Shown here: piece by piece, positions 1-6,118 of the stretch
Layout of the letters: the number at the start of each line of letters is the position of its first letter
How positions within the stretch are numbered: the first letter of the stretch is position 1
Source: Hyphomonadaceae bacterium UBA5336
GTDB lineage: Bacteria > Pseudomonadota > Alphaproteobacteria > Caulobacterales > Hyphomonadaceae
DNA length: 11,915 nt
Assembly (NCBI GenBank): GCA_002408125.1
Contig: DHQO01000028.1
Location: 17,942 to 29,856, forward strand
Direction: 5' to 3'
Position numbers and translations under genes: made by a program
Notes under the pieces: model-generated
Told to the model about the DNA's origin: nothing
The model's database searches: none
What the model saw: only the letters and a program-made list of their open reading frames with translations

Positions 1-2
1 CC

Positions 3-569
3 TACTGGATCACGGTGAACTATCGCGAGGCCTATGGCATGCACGCCTCCAACGGCATCCTGTTCAACCATGAAAGCCCTGTGCGCGGCGAGACCTTCGT
101 GACCCGCAAGATTACGCGCGCTGTCGCCGCGATCACGCATGGCATGCAGGACACGCTGTTCCTCGGCAATCTCGACGCCCAGCGCGACTGGGGCCATGCC
201 AGGGATTATGTCGAGGGCATGTGGCGCATCCTTCAGCAGGATGTGGCCGATGATTATGTGCTCGGCACCGGCGAGATGCATTCGGTGCGCGAGTTTGTCG
301 AACGCGCCTTTGCGCTCACCGGCGTAACCGTGGAGTGGGAAGGCGAAGGCGTCGACGAGGTCGGCCGCGATGCCAAGACGGGCAAGGAACTGGTGAAGGT
401 CGATCCGGTCTATTTCCGCCCCACCGAGGTCGATCTCCTGCTGTCAGATCCGAAGAAGGCGCGCGAAAAGCTCGGCTGGACCGCGACCACCTCCTTCGAG
501 GAACTGGTCCGTGACATGGTCGAGGGCGACATGGTGATCATGGAAGCGGAAAAGAAACGCCGGAGCTAG
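3..569 (+). CDS. gmd: GDP-mannose 4,6-dehydratase, C-terminal part (5' end outside window)
   Basis: This is the C-terminal 188 residues of Gmd, the NADP-dependent short-chain dehydrogenase/reductase that turns GDP-D-mannose into GDP-4-keto-6-deoxy-D-mannose, the first step to GDP-L-fucose. The frame is open from the left edge and begins YWITVNYREAYGMHASNG, followed by NGILFNHESP and RGETFVTRKITRAV, which are hallmark Gmd blocks. The stretch lies just after the catalytic YxxxK, so the Rossmann half and active-site Tyr/Lys are outside the window. Further on are LGNLDAQRDWGHARDYVEGMW and a PVYFRPTEVDLLLSDPKKAREKLGW segment, both typical of the substrate-binding C-terminal region. The GTG at 15 is an internal valine codon, not a start. 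The end is intact (TAG 567-569). GDP-fucose synthase lies two genes downstream in the same orientation, which supports the pathway assignment. Confidence 0.96.
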   Translation, partial: YWITVNYREAYGMHASNGILFNHESPVRGETFVTRKITRAVAAITHGMQDTLFLGNLDAQRDWGHARDYVEGMWRILQQDVADDYVLGTGEMHSVREFVERAFALTGVTVEWEGEGVDEVGRDAKTGKELVKVDPVYFRPTEVDLLLSDPKKAREKLGWTATTSFEELVRDMVEGDMVIMEAEKKRRS

Positions 570-686
570 TAGAGGAGCGGGTTTCGCCTGTCTTTGTATC
601 CTGGAGGTTTTGACCTCTATTGAAATCTGCGGATGCTGGCGGTGTAGGAATTGAACTCGGTGCAGTCGAGTAAGGAGTTACGAGCC
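570..686 (+). other. Intergenic gap with short stem-loop and RBS of the next gene
   Basis: This 117-base gap separates gmd from the sulfotransferase gene. It contains a small stem-loop at 602-619 (TGGAGGT, loop TTTG, ACCTCTA, with one G-T pair). No run of T follows, so I would not call it an intrinsic terminator. A Shine-Dalgarno sequence AAGGAG at 672-677 sits 9 bases before the ATG at 687 and decides that start. I see no convincing sigma70-type promoter; the next gene may be transcribed by read-through from gmd. Confidence 0.5.
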
Positions 687-1517
687 ATGAATATGCCATT
701 CCGCTTTCCGAGCGAACGAATTGTCGAGTTCGATGTTCCCGCTGCCGGCACCAACGGGCCGAGCAGCTATCTGATCGGGATCAAGAAGGGCGGAAGCACC
801 CTGCTGGCCCATGTCATGCGGGATCTGGCGCCCTATACGGACAGGACAATCTTCGAATTCTCGAAAGCGGCTTTCTCCGGCGGTCTGGCGCCGAGTTCGT
901 CCATTGAGGATATCAGGGGGGCTCTCCGTCAGAACGGTTATGTCTACGGCGTTTTCCGCTGGCTGCCCGAAAATGATCTATTGAAGCTGTCCATGCTCGA
1001 GCCGGGAGAGGGCAAGCGGTCCGCGCGAATCCTCACCCTGATTCGGGATCCGAGGGACGTCATGGTGTCGCTCTACTTCTCCGATGCCAAGAGCCATGCC
1101 CTGCGCAATGAGGGTACTGCCAAGGAACACCAGCTCCAACGCATGAAGGAGATCAGCCAGATCGAGCTGGATGAGTATGTGGTTTCCAAAACATCCATGA
1201 TTTTAAGGCACTACCTGCGCACAACACAGGTGCTTGCTCTGGATAACAATACTCTTCTGCGCTATGAGGATATCATTTACGACAAGACTGCGCTGGTCCG
1301 TGCCGTGGCCGAGACGATGTATTGTGATGTCGATGCGGCGACAATTGAGGCCATCGCCAGCAAGAATGACAAGATGCCTGAAAGCGAGCGCGAATCCGCG
1401 CATGTCAGGCAGGTTCACCCCGGCAACTATCTCAAGAAACTCAGGCCGGAGACAGTCGATTTCCTGAACGACAGGTTCAGGGTGATCCTCAACTCCTTCA
1501 ATTATGAGATTGTGTGA
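687..1517 (+). CDS. Sulfotransferase domain protein (PAPS-dependent, carbohydrate-type)
   Basis: A 276-residue protein of the classical sulfotransferase fold (Sulfotransfer_1 type), expected to move sulfate from PAPS to a hydroxyl of a sugar or other acceptor. The 5'-phosphosulfate loop is IGIKKGGSTLL (residues 30-40, a KxGST variant of the usual KxGTT). The 3'-phosphate motif is IRDPRDVMVSLYFS (119-132), with the expected Arg and Ser. A later LLRYEDI segment also matches the family. No signal peptide or membrane segment is visible, so it should act in the cytoplasm. I place the start at ATG 687 because AAGGAG lies 9 bases upstream; an in-frame TTG at 651 has no such signal. It lies between gmd and fcl in the same orientation, suggesting that fucose or a fucose-containing glycan is the acceptor (inference). 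Its middle (about 1180-1340) looks more AT-rich than the neighbours, which may hint at transfer. Confidence 0.85.
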   Translation: MNMPFRFPSERIVEFDVPAAGTNGPSSYLIGIKKGGSTLLAHVMRDLAPYTDRTIFEFSKAAFSGGLAPSSSIEDIRGALRQNGYVYGVFRWLPENDLLKLSMLEPGEGKRSARILTLIRDPRDVMVSLYFSDAKSHALRNEGTAKEHQLQRMKEISQIELDEYVVSKTSMILRHYLRTTQVLALDNNTLLRYEDIIYDKTALVRAVAETMYCDVDAATIEAIASKNDKMPESERESAHVRQVHPGNYLKKLRPETVDFLNDRFRVILNSFNYEIV

Positions 1518-1565
1518 GGCAGGTCGGTAGAGACTGGCCTCCGAAAACAACACAGGCAGGGCAAG

Positions 1566-2528
1566 ATGGCGAGCAATGTAATCTATCCGCTTGAGGGCAA
1601 GCGCATCTATGTGGCCGGCCATCGCGGCATGGTCGGTTCGGCCATTGTGCGGCGCCTGGCACGTGAAAATCCCGGCGAGATCTACACCGCGACCCGCCAG
1701 GAGGTGGACCTGACAAACCAGGCGGCGACCACGGCCTGGATGGAGAAGATCCGGCCCGAAGCCGTGTTCATTCCGGCCGCCAAGGTCGGCGGCATCTATG
1801 CCAATGACACCTATCCGGCTGAATTTCTCTATGACAATCTGATGATTGCCTCCAACCTCATCCATGCCGCACATGGGGTTGGAGTCGAGAAGCTCATATT
1901 CCTTGGCTCCTCCTGCATCTATCCGAAATTCGCCGAGCAGCCGATCCAGGAAGACAGCCTGCTCACCGGCGCGCTGGAGCCGACCAATGAATGGTACGCG
2001 ATCGCCAAGATTGCCGGCATCAAGCTGTGTCAGGCCTATCGCAAGCAGTATGGCGACGATTTCATTTCCGGCATGCCGACCAATCTCTATGGCCCCGGCG
2101 ACAATTTCCACCCCGAGAACAGCCATGTCATTCCCGGCCTGATCGGCAAGGCCCACCGCGCCAGGGTCGCGGGCGAGAGGGGTCTTGAAATCTGGGGCAC
2201 GGGCACGCCGCGCCGCGAATTCCTGCATGTCGATGACTGCGCTGATGCCATCGTCTTCCTGATGAAGACCTATTCCGAGGCCGGCCATGTCAATGTCGGC
2301 TCGGGCGAGGATCTTACCATCGCCTCGCTGGCGCAGGAGATCATGCAGGTGGTCGGACTTGAAGGCGAGCTGCGCCATGATACCTCCAAGCCCGACGGCA
2401 CGCCGCGCAAGCTGATGGCGGCTGACCGTCTGCGAGCCATGGGCTGGTCGCCGAAAATCGGCCTGCGAGAGGGGCTGGAAGACGCCTATGGCTGGTATCT
2501 GGAGCATGTCGCGGACAAGGCTGCGTGA
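1566..2528 (+). CDS. fcl: GDP-L-fucose synthase (GDP-4-keto-6-deoxy-D-mannose epimerase/reductase)
   Basis: A 320-residue extended SDR enzyme performing the 3,5-epimerisation and NADPH-dependent 4-reduction that complete GDP-L-fucose synthesis from the Gmd product. The nucleotide-binding loop is VAGHRGMVGSAI (GxxGxxG at residues 18, 21, 24). The catalytic region GSSCIYPKFAEQP carries Ser115 and Cys117, and the active-site pair is Tyr144/Lys148 in WYAIAKIAGIKLC. The family block YGPGDNFHPENSHVIPGL, which supplies the conserved His, is present, as are GTPRREFLHVDDCADA and a GLREGLEDAYGWYLE end. The length is normal. ATG 1566 has an AGGCAGG stretch about five bases upstream. The last four bases overlap the following glycosyltransferase start (GTGA), so the two are probably translationally coupled. 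Also known as wcaG. Confidence 0.96.
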   Translation: MASNVIYPLEGKRIYVAGHRGMVGSAIVRRLARENPGEIYTATRQEVDLTNQAATTAWMEKIRPEAVFIPAAKVGGIYANDTYPAEFLYDNLMIASNLIHAAHGVGVEKLIFLGSSCIYPKFAEQPIQEDSLLTGALEPTNEWYAIAKIAGIKLCQAYRKQYGDDFISGMPTNLYGPGDNFHPENSHVIPGLIGKAHRARVAGERGLEIWGTGTPRREFLHVDDCADAIVFLMKTYSEAGHVNVGSGEDLTIASLAQEIMQVVGLEGELRHDTSKPDGTPRKLMAADRLRAMGWSPKIGLREGLEDAYGWYLEHVADKAA

Positions 2529-3610
2529 CCCGCTTTGCGATTTCGGTGCCGGTCGGCGCCTGGCATCCGCTCCTGCCGGACACACTGAAGAGCCTGCTTG
2601 TCCAGGATGTGGATATCAGTATCGCACTCCTTGATGCGTCGGGTGATGCGCGGGTAAGGGAACTTGCCGGGGCCCATCGCGACAGGCTTGCCTATGTGCA
2701 CCACGGGCCGGATGAGGGGCAGTCGGCCGCCATCCTGGAAGGGTGGGCCAATACGGGTGGCGATATCCTGGGCTGGCTGAATGCCGATGATGCCCTGGCG
2801 CCAGGAGCTCTTGCGGCAGTGGCGCAGGCTTTCGAAAGCGACCCGAATCTCGATGTCTTCTATGGTAACTCGATCATCTGTGACGAGGTTGGCGATATCA
2901 CCGGGATCCACTGGTCCGTCGAGCCGCCCAGCGAGATGATCCTGCGGGGGTGCATCATTTCACAGCCGTCCTGTTTCTTTCGCCGCAGGGCACATGATGC
3001 CGTTGGCGGTCTGGACACGGATCTTCAGTATACGATGGATTGGGATCTCTGGATCAGGCTCTGGCGCGCCGGGCATCGTTTCGGGTTCACGGAGGCGGTG
3101 CTCTCGCGTGTCCTGTGGGGCAGGGACACCAAGACCGGTCAATTCAACCGTGTCCGGCGCGCTGAACTGGAGCGGCTGATCGGCCAGAACCAGCGCTTTA
3201 TCGACCGCGTGAACAGCCGTGTCGGATATGCCATCCAGTTTCTGCTCGAACAGCCGGTTCTCAAACGGCTCTCGCCTCTGGTTCACCGCCTCCTGGCTGG
3301 CGAGCGGGCGCCGGTTTCAGGGCTCGGCGCGCATGGTGAGATCCGCGGCACGGCGCATATTCCGCTGTTTGCATATTCAGAGGCGCCAGTCGGGCGGATC
3401 CTCGTTGAATTCCGGGAGGGTTTCGACGGTGCAGTCACCCTGCGGACACGGGCCGGGGAGCTTGAAAAACCGGCTGGCGAGACATGCGCCATGATCAGCC
3501 TGGAGCCGCCCCTGCAGCAGGGCGAGATCATCGACCTTGAGCTGCTGGCGCGCCTTGAGGAGGGCGGCGAGGATGCGCCCCGGATGGCGCAAATCCGGTT
3601 TCAGCGCTGA
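2525..3610 (+). CDS. Family 2 glycosyltransferase with extra C-terminal beta-rich region
   Basis: A 361-residue GT-A fold transferase of the GT2 type, likely adding a sugar from a nucleotide donor (possibly GDP-fucose) during glycan assembly at the inner face of the membrane. The N-terminus ISVPVGAWHPLLPDTLKSLL is typical. The metal/nucleotide motif is NADD (residues 86-89, in LGWLNADDALAPGAL) and the acceptor-side motif is MDWDLWIRLWRAG (from residue 171). DEGQSAAILEGW is also a common GT2 block. From about residue 260 to the end there is an additional segment with alternating hydrophobic residues and no transmembrane helix, of unknown role. The start is GTG 2525, overlapping the fcl stop, with AAGG four bases upstream. 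The 3' end lies 8 bases from the stop of the convergent sulfotransferase-like gene A. Donor and linkage cannot be read from the sequence. Confidence 0.87.
   Translation: MTRFAISVPVGAWHPLLPDTLKSLLVQDVDISIALLDASGDARVRELAGAHRDRLAYVHHGPDEGQSAAILEGWANTGGDILGWLNADDALAPGALAAVAQAFESDPNLDVFYGNSIICDEVGDITGIHWSVEPPSEMILRGCIISQPSCFFRRRAHDAVGGLDTDLQYTMDWDLWIRLWRAGHRFGFTEAVLSRVLWGRDTKTGQFNRVRRAELERLIGQNQRFIDRVNSRVGYAIQFLLEQPVLKRLSPLVHRLLAGERAPVSGLGAHGEIRGTAHIPLFAYSEAPVGRILVEFREGFDGAVTLRTRAGELEKPAGETCAMISLEPPLQQGEIIDLELLARLEEGGEDAPRMAQIRFQR
3601..3610. repeat. 10-base palindrome at the glycosyltransferase stop
   Basis: TCAGCGCTGA is a perfect palindrome that includes the TGA stop (3608-3610) of the glycosyltransferase, 8 bases before the stop of the convergent gene A. 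There is no following T-run. It may be a weak two-way stop element or chance. Confidence 0.3.
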
Positions 3611-3618
3611 CCCCGCGT

Positions 3619-4536
3619 CTAATCCTTCAGGAGGCTCTGGACATATTCGATCGCGCCGGTCGGCCCCGCTTTCTGGATGAAAGTCTCATAATCATCGAGA
3701 TAGCTTCTCGCCCCGGTGAAGGTGTCGAACAGCTTCATCCAGTGCTGGTTGTTGCGATAAAGATCTTCAGCCTGTGGGCGTGACAGGAAGGTGTTGAAGC
3801 TCTGGCCTTCCACCAGATCGACATGGAAGGACTTGGACTCGAAATAGCGTTTGAGGCTCTGGTCGACTGTCGGGCTCTTGTTCTGGGTTTTCACGTCTTC
3901 CGGCTCGAACAGTTTCTGGCCGACAAGTGCTTCGAAATCCTGCAGCACATTCCCGGTCTGGTAGAGCAGGTGAACGGGGTATTCCCGCGTGCTCGGGCCG
4001 AACTGCCCACCATAGCGGAAGAAGCTATAGGTCTTGGCCAGGTTCGCGCAGTATTTGTTGACCTCGGTCATGTTCGTCGCATTGAAGCTCGTGAAATCGA
4101 ATACGCCATTCTTGACCGCCTGGTTGATCAGGCTTTCGAGCCAGGAGAACCAGGGACGCAGGGCCATGACGAATTCGATCTCGCTGAACTGGCTGAGCTC
4201 GGTCAGAAGCCGGCGAATACGAGGCGCGCGAATATACTCTACTCGTGACAGTGTCTCGTCCGAGACGATCAGCGTCTCGGCTCCGCCGTCGATCACCGAC
4301 CGGACGAGAGAGACATAATTTGGGATCGACCGGTTCTTGTAGACTTCCGGCCCACGGTCCCAGATTGCATCGCGTCCAAGACCGACCGTGTTCGCAAAGC
4401 AGCGGCTCTGCACGGTCGGCTTCTTGAAGAAATGGCAATAGTGAACAGTTCCGGGATCGCTTCGCCAGTAGAGCTGGCTTTGCAGGGTCGTCGTTCCGGT
4501 CTTTGGCAGCCCGATGTGGATGAGTATCCGGGCCAC
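3619..4536 (-). CDS. Sulfotransferase-like P-loop protein A (paralogue of 7859-8770)
   Basis: A 305-residue protein that I place in the sulfotransferase superfamily. It starts MARILIHIGLPKTGTTTLQ, whose LPKTGTT (10-16) is the 5'-phosphosulfate-binding loop. A second motif, LRPWFSWLESLINQ (126-139), sits where the 3'-phosphate site (Arg and Ser) is expected. Two further blocks, HYCHFF...QSRCFANTVGLG (32-54) and SDETLSR (92-98), are shared with the paralogue and look diagnostic of this subfamily. It has no signal peptide or TM helix, so it is probably cytoplasmic and acts on a lipid-linked glycan before export (inference). The start is GTG 4534-4536. Its last base pairs with the upstream gene's stop (TAGTG overlap), and the Shine-Dalgarno AAGGAGG lies inside that gene's 3' end, a strong sign of translational coupling. 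Substrate unknown. Confidence 0.75.
   Translation of the reverse strand: MARILIHIGLPKTGTTTLQSQLYWRSDPGTVHYCHFFKKPTVQSRCFANTVGLGRDAIWDRGPEVYKNRSIPNYVSLVRSVIDGGAETLIVSDETLSRVEYIRAPRIRRLLTELSQFSEIEFVMALRPWFSWLESLINQAVKNGVFDFTSFNATNMTEVNKYCANLAKTYSFFRYGGQFGPSTREYPVHLLYQTGNVLQDFEALVGQKLFEPEDVKTQNKSPTVDQSLKRYFESKSFHVDLVEGQSFNTFLSRPQAEDLYRNNQHWMKLFDTFTGARSYLDDYETFIQKAGPTGAIEYVQSLLKD
4121..4161. repeat. Direct repeat copy 1 (within gene A)
   Basis: This 41-base stretch encodes the LRPWFSWLESLINQ motif on the minus strand. It matches 8376-8416 at 38 of 41 positions, including 17 identical bases in a row. A second identical 17-mer, GCAAAGCAGCGGCTCTG, is at 4394-4410 and 8625-8641. The two genes are therefore same-direction repeats about 4.2 kb apart. 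Confidence 0.8.
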
Positions 4537-4892
4537 TACACCTCCTTGGGCGGCTGGAAGGCCACACCGAACGAGCCGGCCGACGGCTGCTGCGGCGGTT
4601 GCTCGGGTTGTTGCGGCGCCTCAGGTGTCGCCATGACCGTGGTATCAGCCTCGTCCGCGGCGCTCTCATTATCGGTGCTGTTCGACGCCTTAGACGCCAC
4701 CACGATGCGGGGCGGCATGCCCTCGCCGCGCTGTTGCAGGCGGAAACGGCCAAAACGACCCACGCCGACAGACGGTTCGACAAGCAGGGTTTCCGAGATC
4801 ACATCGAAGGATTGCTCAAGGATATTCCGAACGGTTCCACGCTTCTGACCGGTCCGTTCAGCCACCTGATCACAAAGGGCAGTAAAGTTCAT
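4536..4892 (-). CDS. HU/IHF-like small DNA-binding protein with Pro/Gln-rich tail
   Basis: A 118-residue protein. Residues 1-55 (MNFTALCDQVAERTG, then GTVRNILEQSFDVISETL, then VGVGRFGRFRLQ) follow the HU/IHF pattern: two N-terminal helices, then the first beta strand with the GFGxF-like GRFGRF. The long DNA-wrapping arm with the Arg-Asn-Pro tip, normal in 90-residue HU proteins, is not recognisable; QQRGEGMPPRIVVASK may be a shortened remnant. Residues about 68-118 are acidic, then Pro/Gln-rich (PEAPQQPEQPPQQP), and probably disordered. ATG 4890-4892 has AGAGAGG six bases upstream. Its stop overlaps the GTG start of sulfotransferase-like gene A by one base, so the two form an operon. It could be a local regulator or nucleoid-type protein, or an HU-derived domain with another job; DNA binding is inferred only from the fold pattern. 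Confidence 0.65.
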   Translation of the reverse strand: MNFTALCDQVAERTGQKRGTVRNILEQSFDVISETLLVEPSVGVGRFGRFRLQQRGEGMPPRIVVASKASNSTDNESAADEADTTVMATPEAPQQPEQPPQQPSAGSFGVAFQPPKEV

Positions 4893-5064
4893 TGGTAACC
4901 TCTCTTACATTGCGCGTTCAGCAAATGACTAACCTTGGGCGGTCGCCATGACAAGCGGTCTATCTGCCAGAAAACAGCTGGACAGACATGGCCCGATCCG
5001 ACCGGGAAGTGGGCCGGCTACGATCTGTGAACCCCTGACCGACTGACCCGGGAAACCCGCACAG
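4893..5064. promoter_or_regulatory. Divergent intergenic region between HU-like and DUF2793 genes
   Basis: These 172 bases must hold the promoters of two divergent genes. Visible elements are the HU-gene Shine-Dalgarno (minus strand, 4899-4905); an inverted repeat GGCCC 4990-4994 / GGGCC 5011-5015; a short direct repeat CTGACC...CTGACC just before 5050; and a tiny hairpin CGGG-AAA-CCCG at 5049-5059 that sits where the ribosome-binding site of the DUF2793 gene should be. No clear -35/-10 pair is seen on either strand. Confidence 0.4.
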
Positions 5065-6108
5065 ATGGACACCACGCCAAACCTCTCCCTGCCATATCTG
5101 CAGGCCAACCAGTCCCAGAAACATGTCACGCTCGCCGAAAGCCTGCAGACGCTGGATGCCGTCATTCATATCGCTGTTCCCGATGCGTCGAGCGATACGC
5201 CGCCGGCCTCGCCGGCGGAAGGCGAGCGCGCCGTGATCGGGGACAGTCCGACCGGCGACTGGTCCGGGCATGCCGGTGAACTGGCGCAGTATGTGGATGG
5301 TGCCTGGCGGTTTCATGTGCCGCAGAGAGGTTGGCTTTGCCATGTCATCTCTTCCGGGCGGATCCTGGTCTTCGATGGCGCATCCTGGCTGGAGCCGACC
5401 CTGCCGGACATGACCGCCCTGTTTGGTATCAATGCCACTGCGGATACTACAAACCGCCTGACGGTCTCCTCGCCGGAAACACTGCTGACTCATGAAGGCG
5501 ACAGTCACAGGCTGACCCTCAACCGGGCCGGCACGGGCGACCATGCCACGCTCGTGCTGAAGACCGATTATGCCACCGATGCCGAGTTCGGGATGGCAGG
5601 CACGGACGGTCTTGTCGTCAAGGTTGCCAATGATGCCGGCACGCTCAAGGAGCTCTGGCGCGGGGCGGTCCACCCGACAAGCGGCAGCGCCCAGATCCTG
5701 ATCGGCACCAGTACGCCGATCGACGACAAGGCGCCGATCGAGATCCATAACTCCGGCATCACCGCCATCTTCAATCGCGAGGCCGCCAGCGGTGGGGTGA
5801 TGATGGGCTTTCATCACCAGGGCGTGCGCCGGGGCCTGATCAGTGTCGGTGCCGGTGGGAACACCTATATGGATGGCGACCCGGAACTCGTGCTCCGGTC
5901 TGAAGGCACCAACAGAATCCACATCAATGCCGACCGTGTGGAGCTTGAAGTGCCGCTCAAGCTCGATGCCGTCCTGTCCGGAGCGCTCCCGGACGCCGCC
6001 ACTGCCGGTACGGGGGCCTTGCTGTATCTGAGTTCCGGCGGAACGGTCGGCCTAATTTACAGTGACGGATCGGTCTGGCGGCGCGTGGCGGATGATTCCG
6101 CGGTCTGA
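5065..6108 (+). CDS. DUF2793 domain protein (phage-tail/GTA-like), tail-fibre-like body
   Basis: A 347-residue protein. The first ~115 residues match the DUF2793 pattern as I know it: NLSLPYLQANQSQKHVTLAESLQTLDAVIHIAV, PPASPAEGERAVIG, GDWSGHAGELAQYVDGAWRF, PQRGWLCHV and the FDGASW end. In alphaproteobacteria this domain is mostly met in proteins of phage tails and gene-transfer-agent regions. Residues about 130-300 are rich in short beta strands (for example APIEIHNSGITAIFNREA, RIHINADRVELEVPLKLDA), like a trimeric tail-fibre shaft. The C-terminus GALLYLSSGGTVGLIYSDGSVWRRV resembles the end module of tail or surface proteins. It has no signal peptide or TM segment. No other phage gene is nearby; it sits alone among polysaccharide genes, tail to tail with the exporter ATPase 6 bases away. 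ATG 5065 has only a weak GGGA ribosome site inside a small hairpin. Function unknown. Confidence 0.75.
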   Translation: MDTTPNLSLPYLQANQSQKHVTLAESLQTLDAVIHIAVPDASSDTPPASPAEGERAVIGDSPTGDWSGHAGELAQYVDGAWRFHVPQRGWLCHVISSGRILVFDGASWLEPTLPDMTALFGINATADTTNRLTVSSPETLLTHEGDSHRLTLNRAGTGDHATLVLKTDYATDAEFGMAGTDGLVVKVANDAGTLKELWRGAVHPTSGSAQILIGTSTPIDDKAPIEIHNSGITAIFNREAASGGVMMGFHHQGVRRGLISVGAGGNTYMDGDPELVLRSEGTNRIHINADRVELEVPLKLDAVLSGALPDAATAGTGALLYLSSGGTVGLIYSDGSVWRRVADDSAV

Positions 6109-6118
6109 GCGGACTCAG
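6105..6118. terminator. Stem-loop holding both stop codons of a convergent gene pair
   Basis: CTGAG (6105-6109), loop CGGA, CTCAG (6114-6118) is a perfect 5-bp stem with a tetraloop. The TGA of the DUF2793 gene (6106-6108) and the TGA of the ATPase gene (6115-6117, minus) lie in the two arms. It reads as a hairpin in both directions. No T-run follows on either strand, so a role as a two-way terminator is only possible. Confidence 0.35.

Noticed and set aside
602..619. Stem-loop after gmd as an intrinsic terminator
   Set aside because: The stem is short (seven pairs with one G-T) and is followed by TTGAAATC rather than a T-run, so termination is not supported.
610..638. TTGACC as a -35 box for the sulfotransferase gene
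   Set aside because: Seventeen bases downstream the sequence is ATGCTG, a poor -10. The T residues belong to the loop of the stem above.
1203..2585. A 460-codon open frame on the minus strand antisense to fcl
   Set aside because: It lies opposite a certain fcl gene with complete family motifs. Its translation is low-complexity Arg/Gly/Ala/Ile text with no domain, as expected for the mirror of a GC-rich gene.
4025..4783. A 252-codon minus-strand frame overlapping gene A and the HU-like gene
   Set aside because: It is Arg/Ser/Pro-rich shadow text in another frame. The two real genes are joined by a stop/start overlap and Shine-Dalgarno.
4960..5922. A 320-codon open frame on the minus strand opposite the DUF2793 gene
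   Set aside because: The + strand frame matches DUF2793 blocks and a tail-type C-terminus. The antisense frame has no recognisable domain and covers the divergent promoter region.
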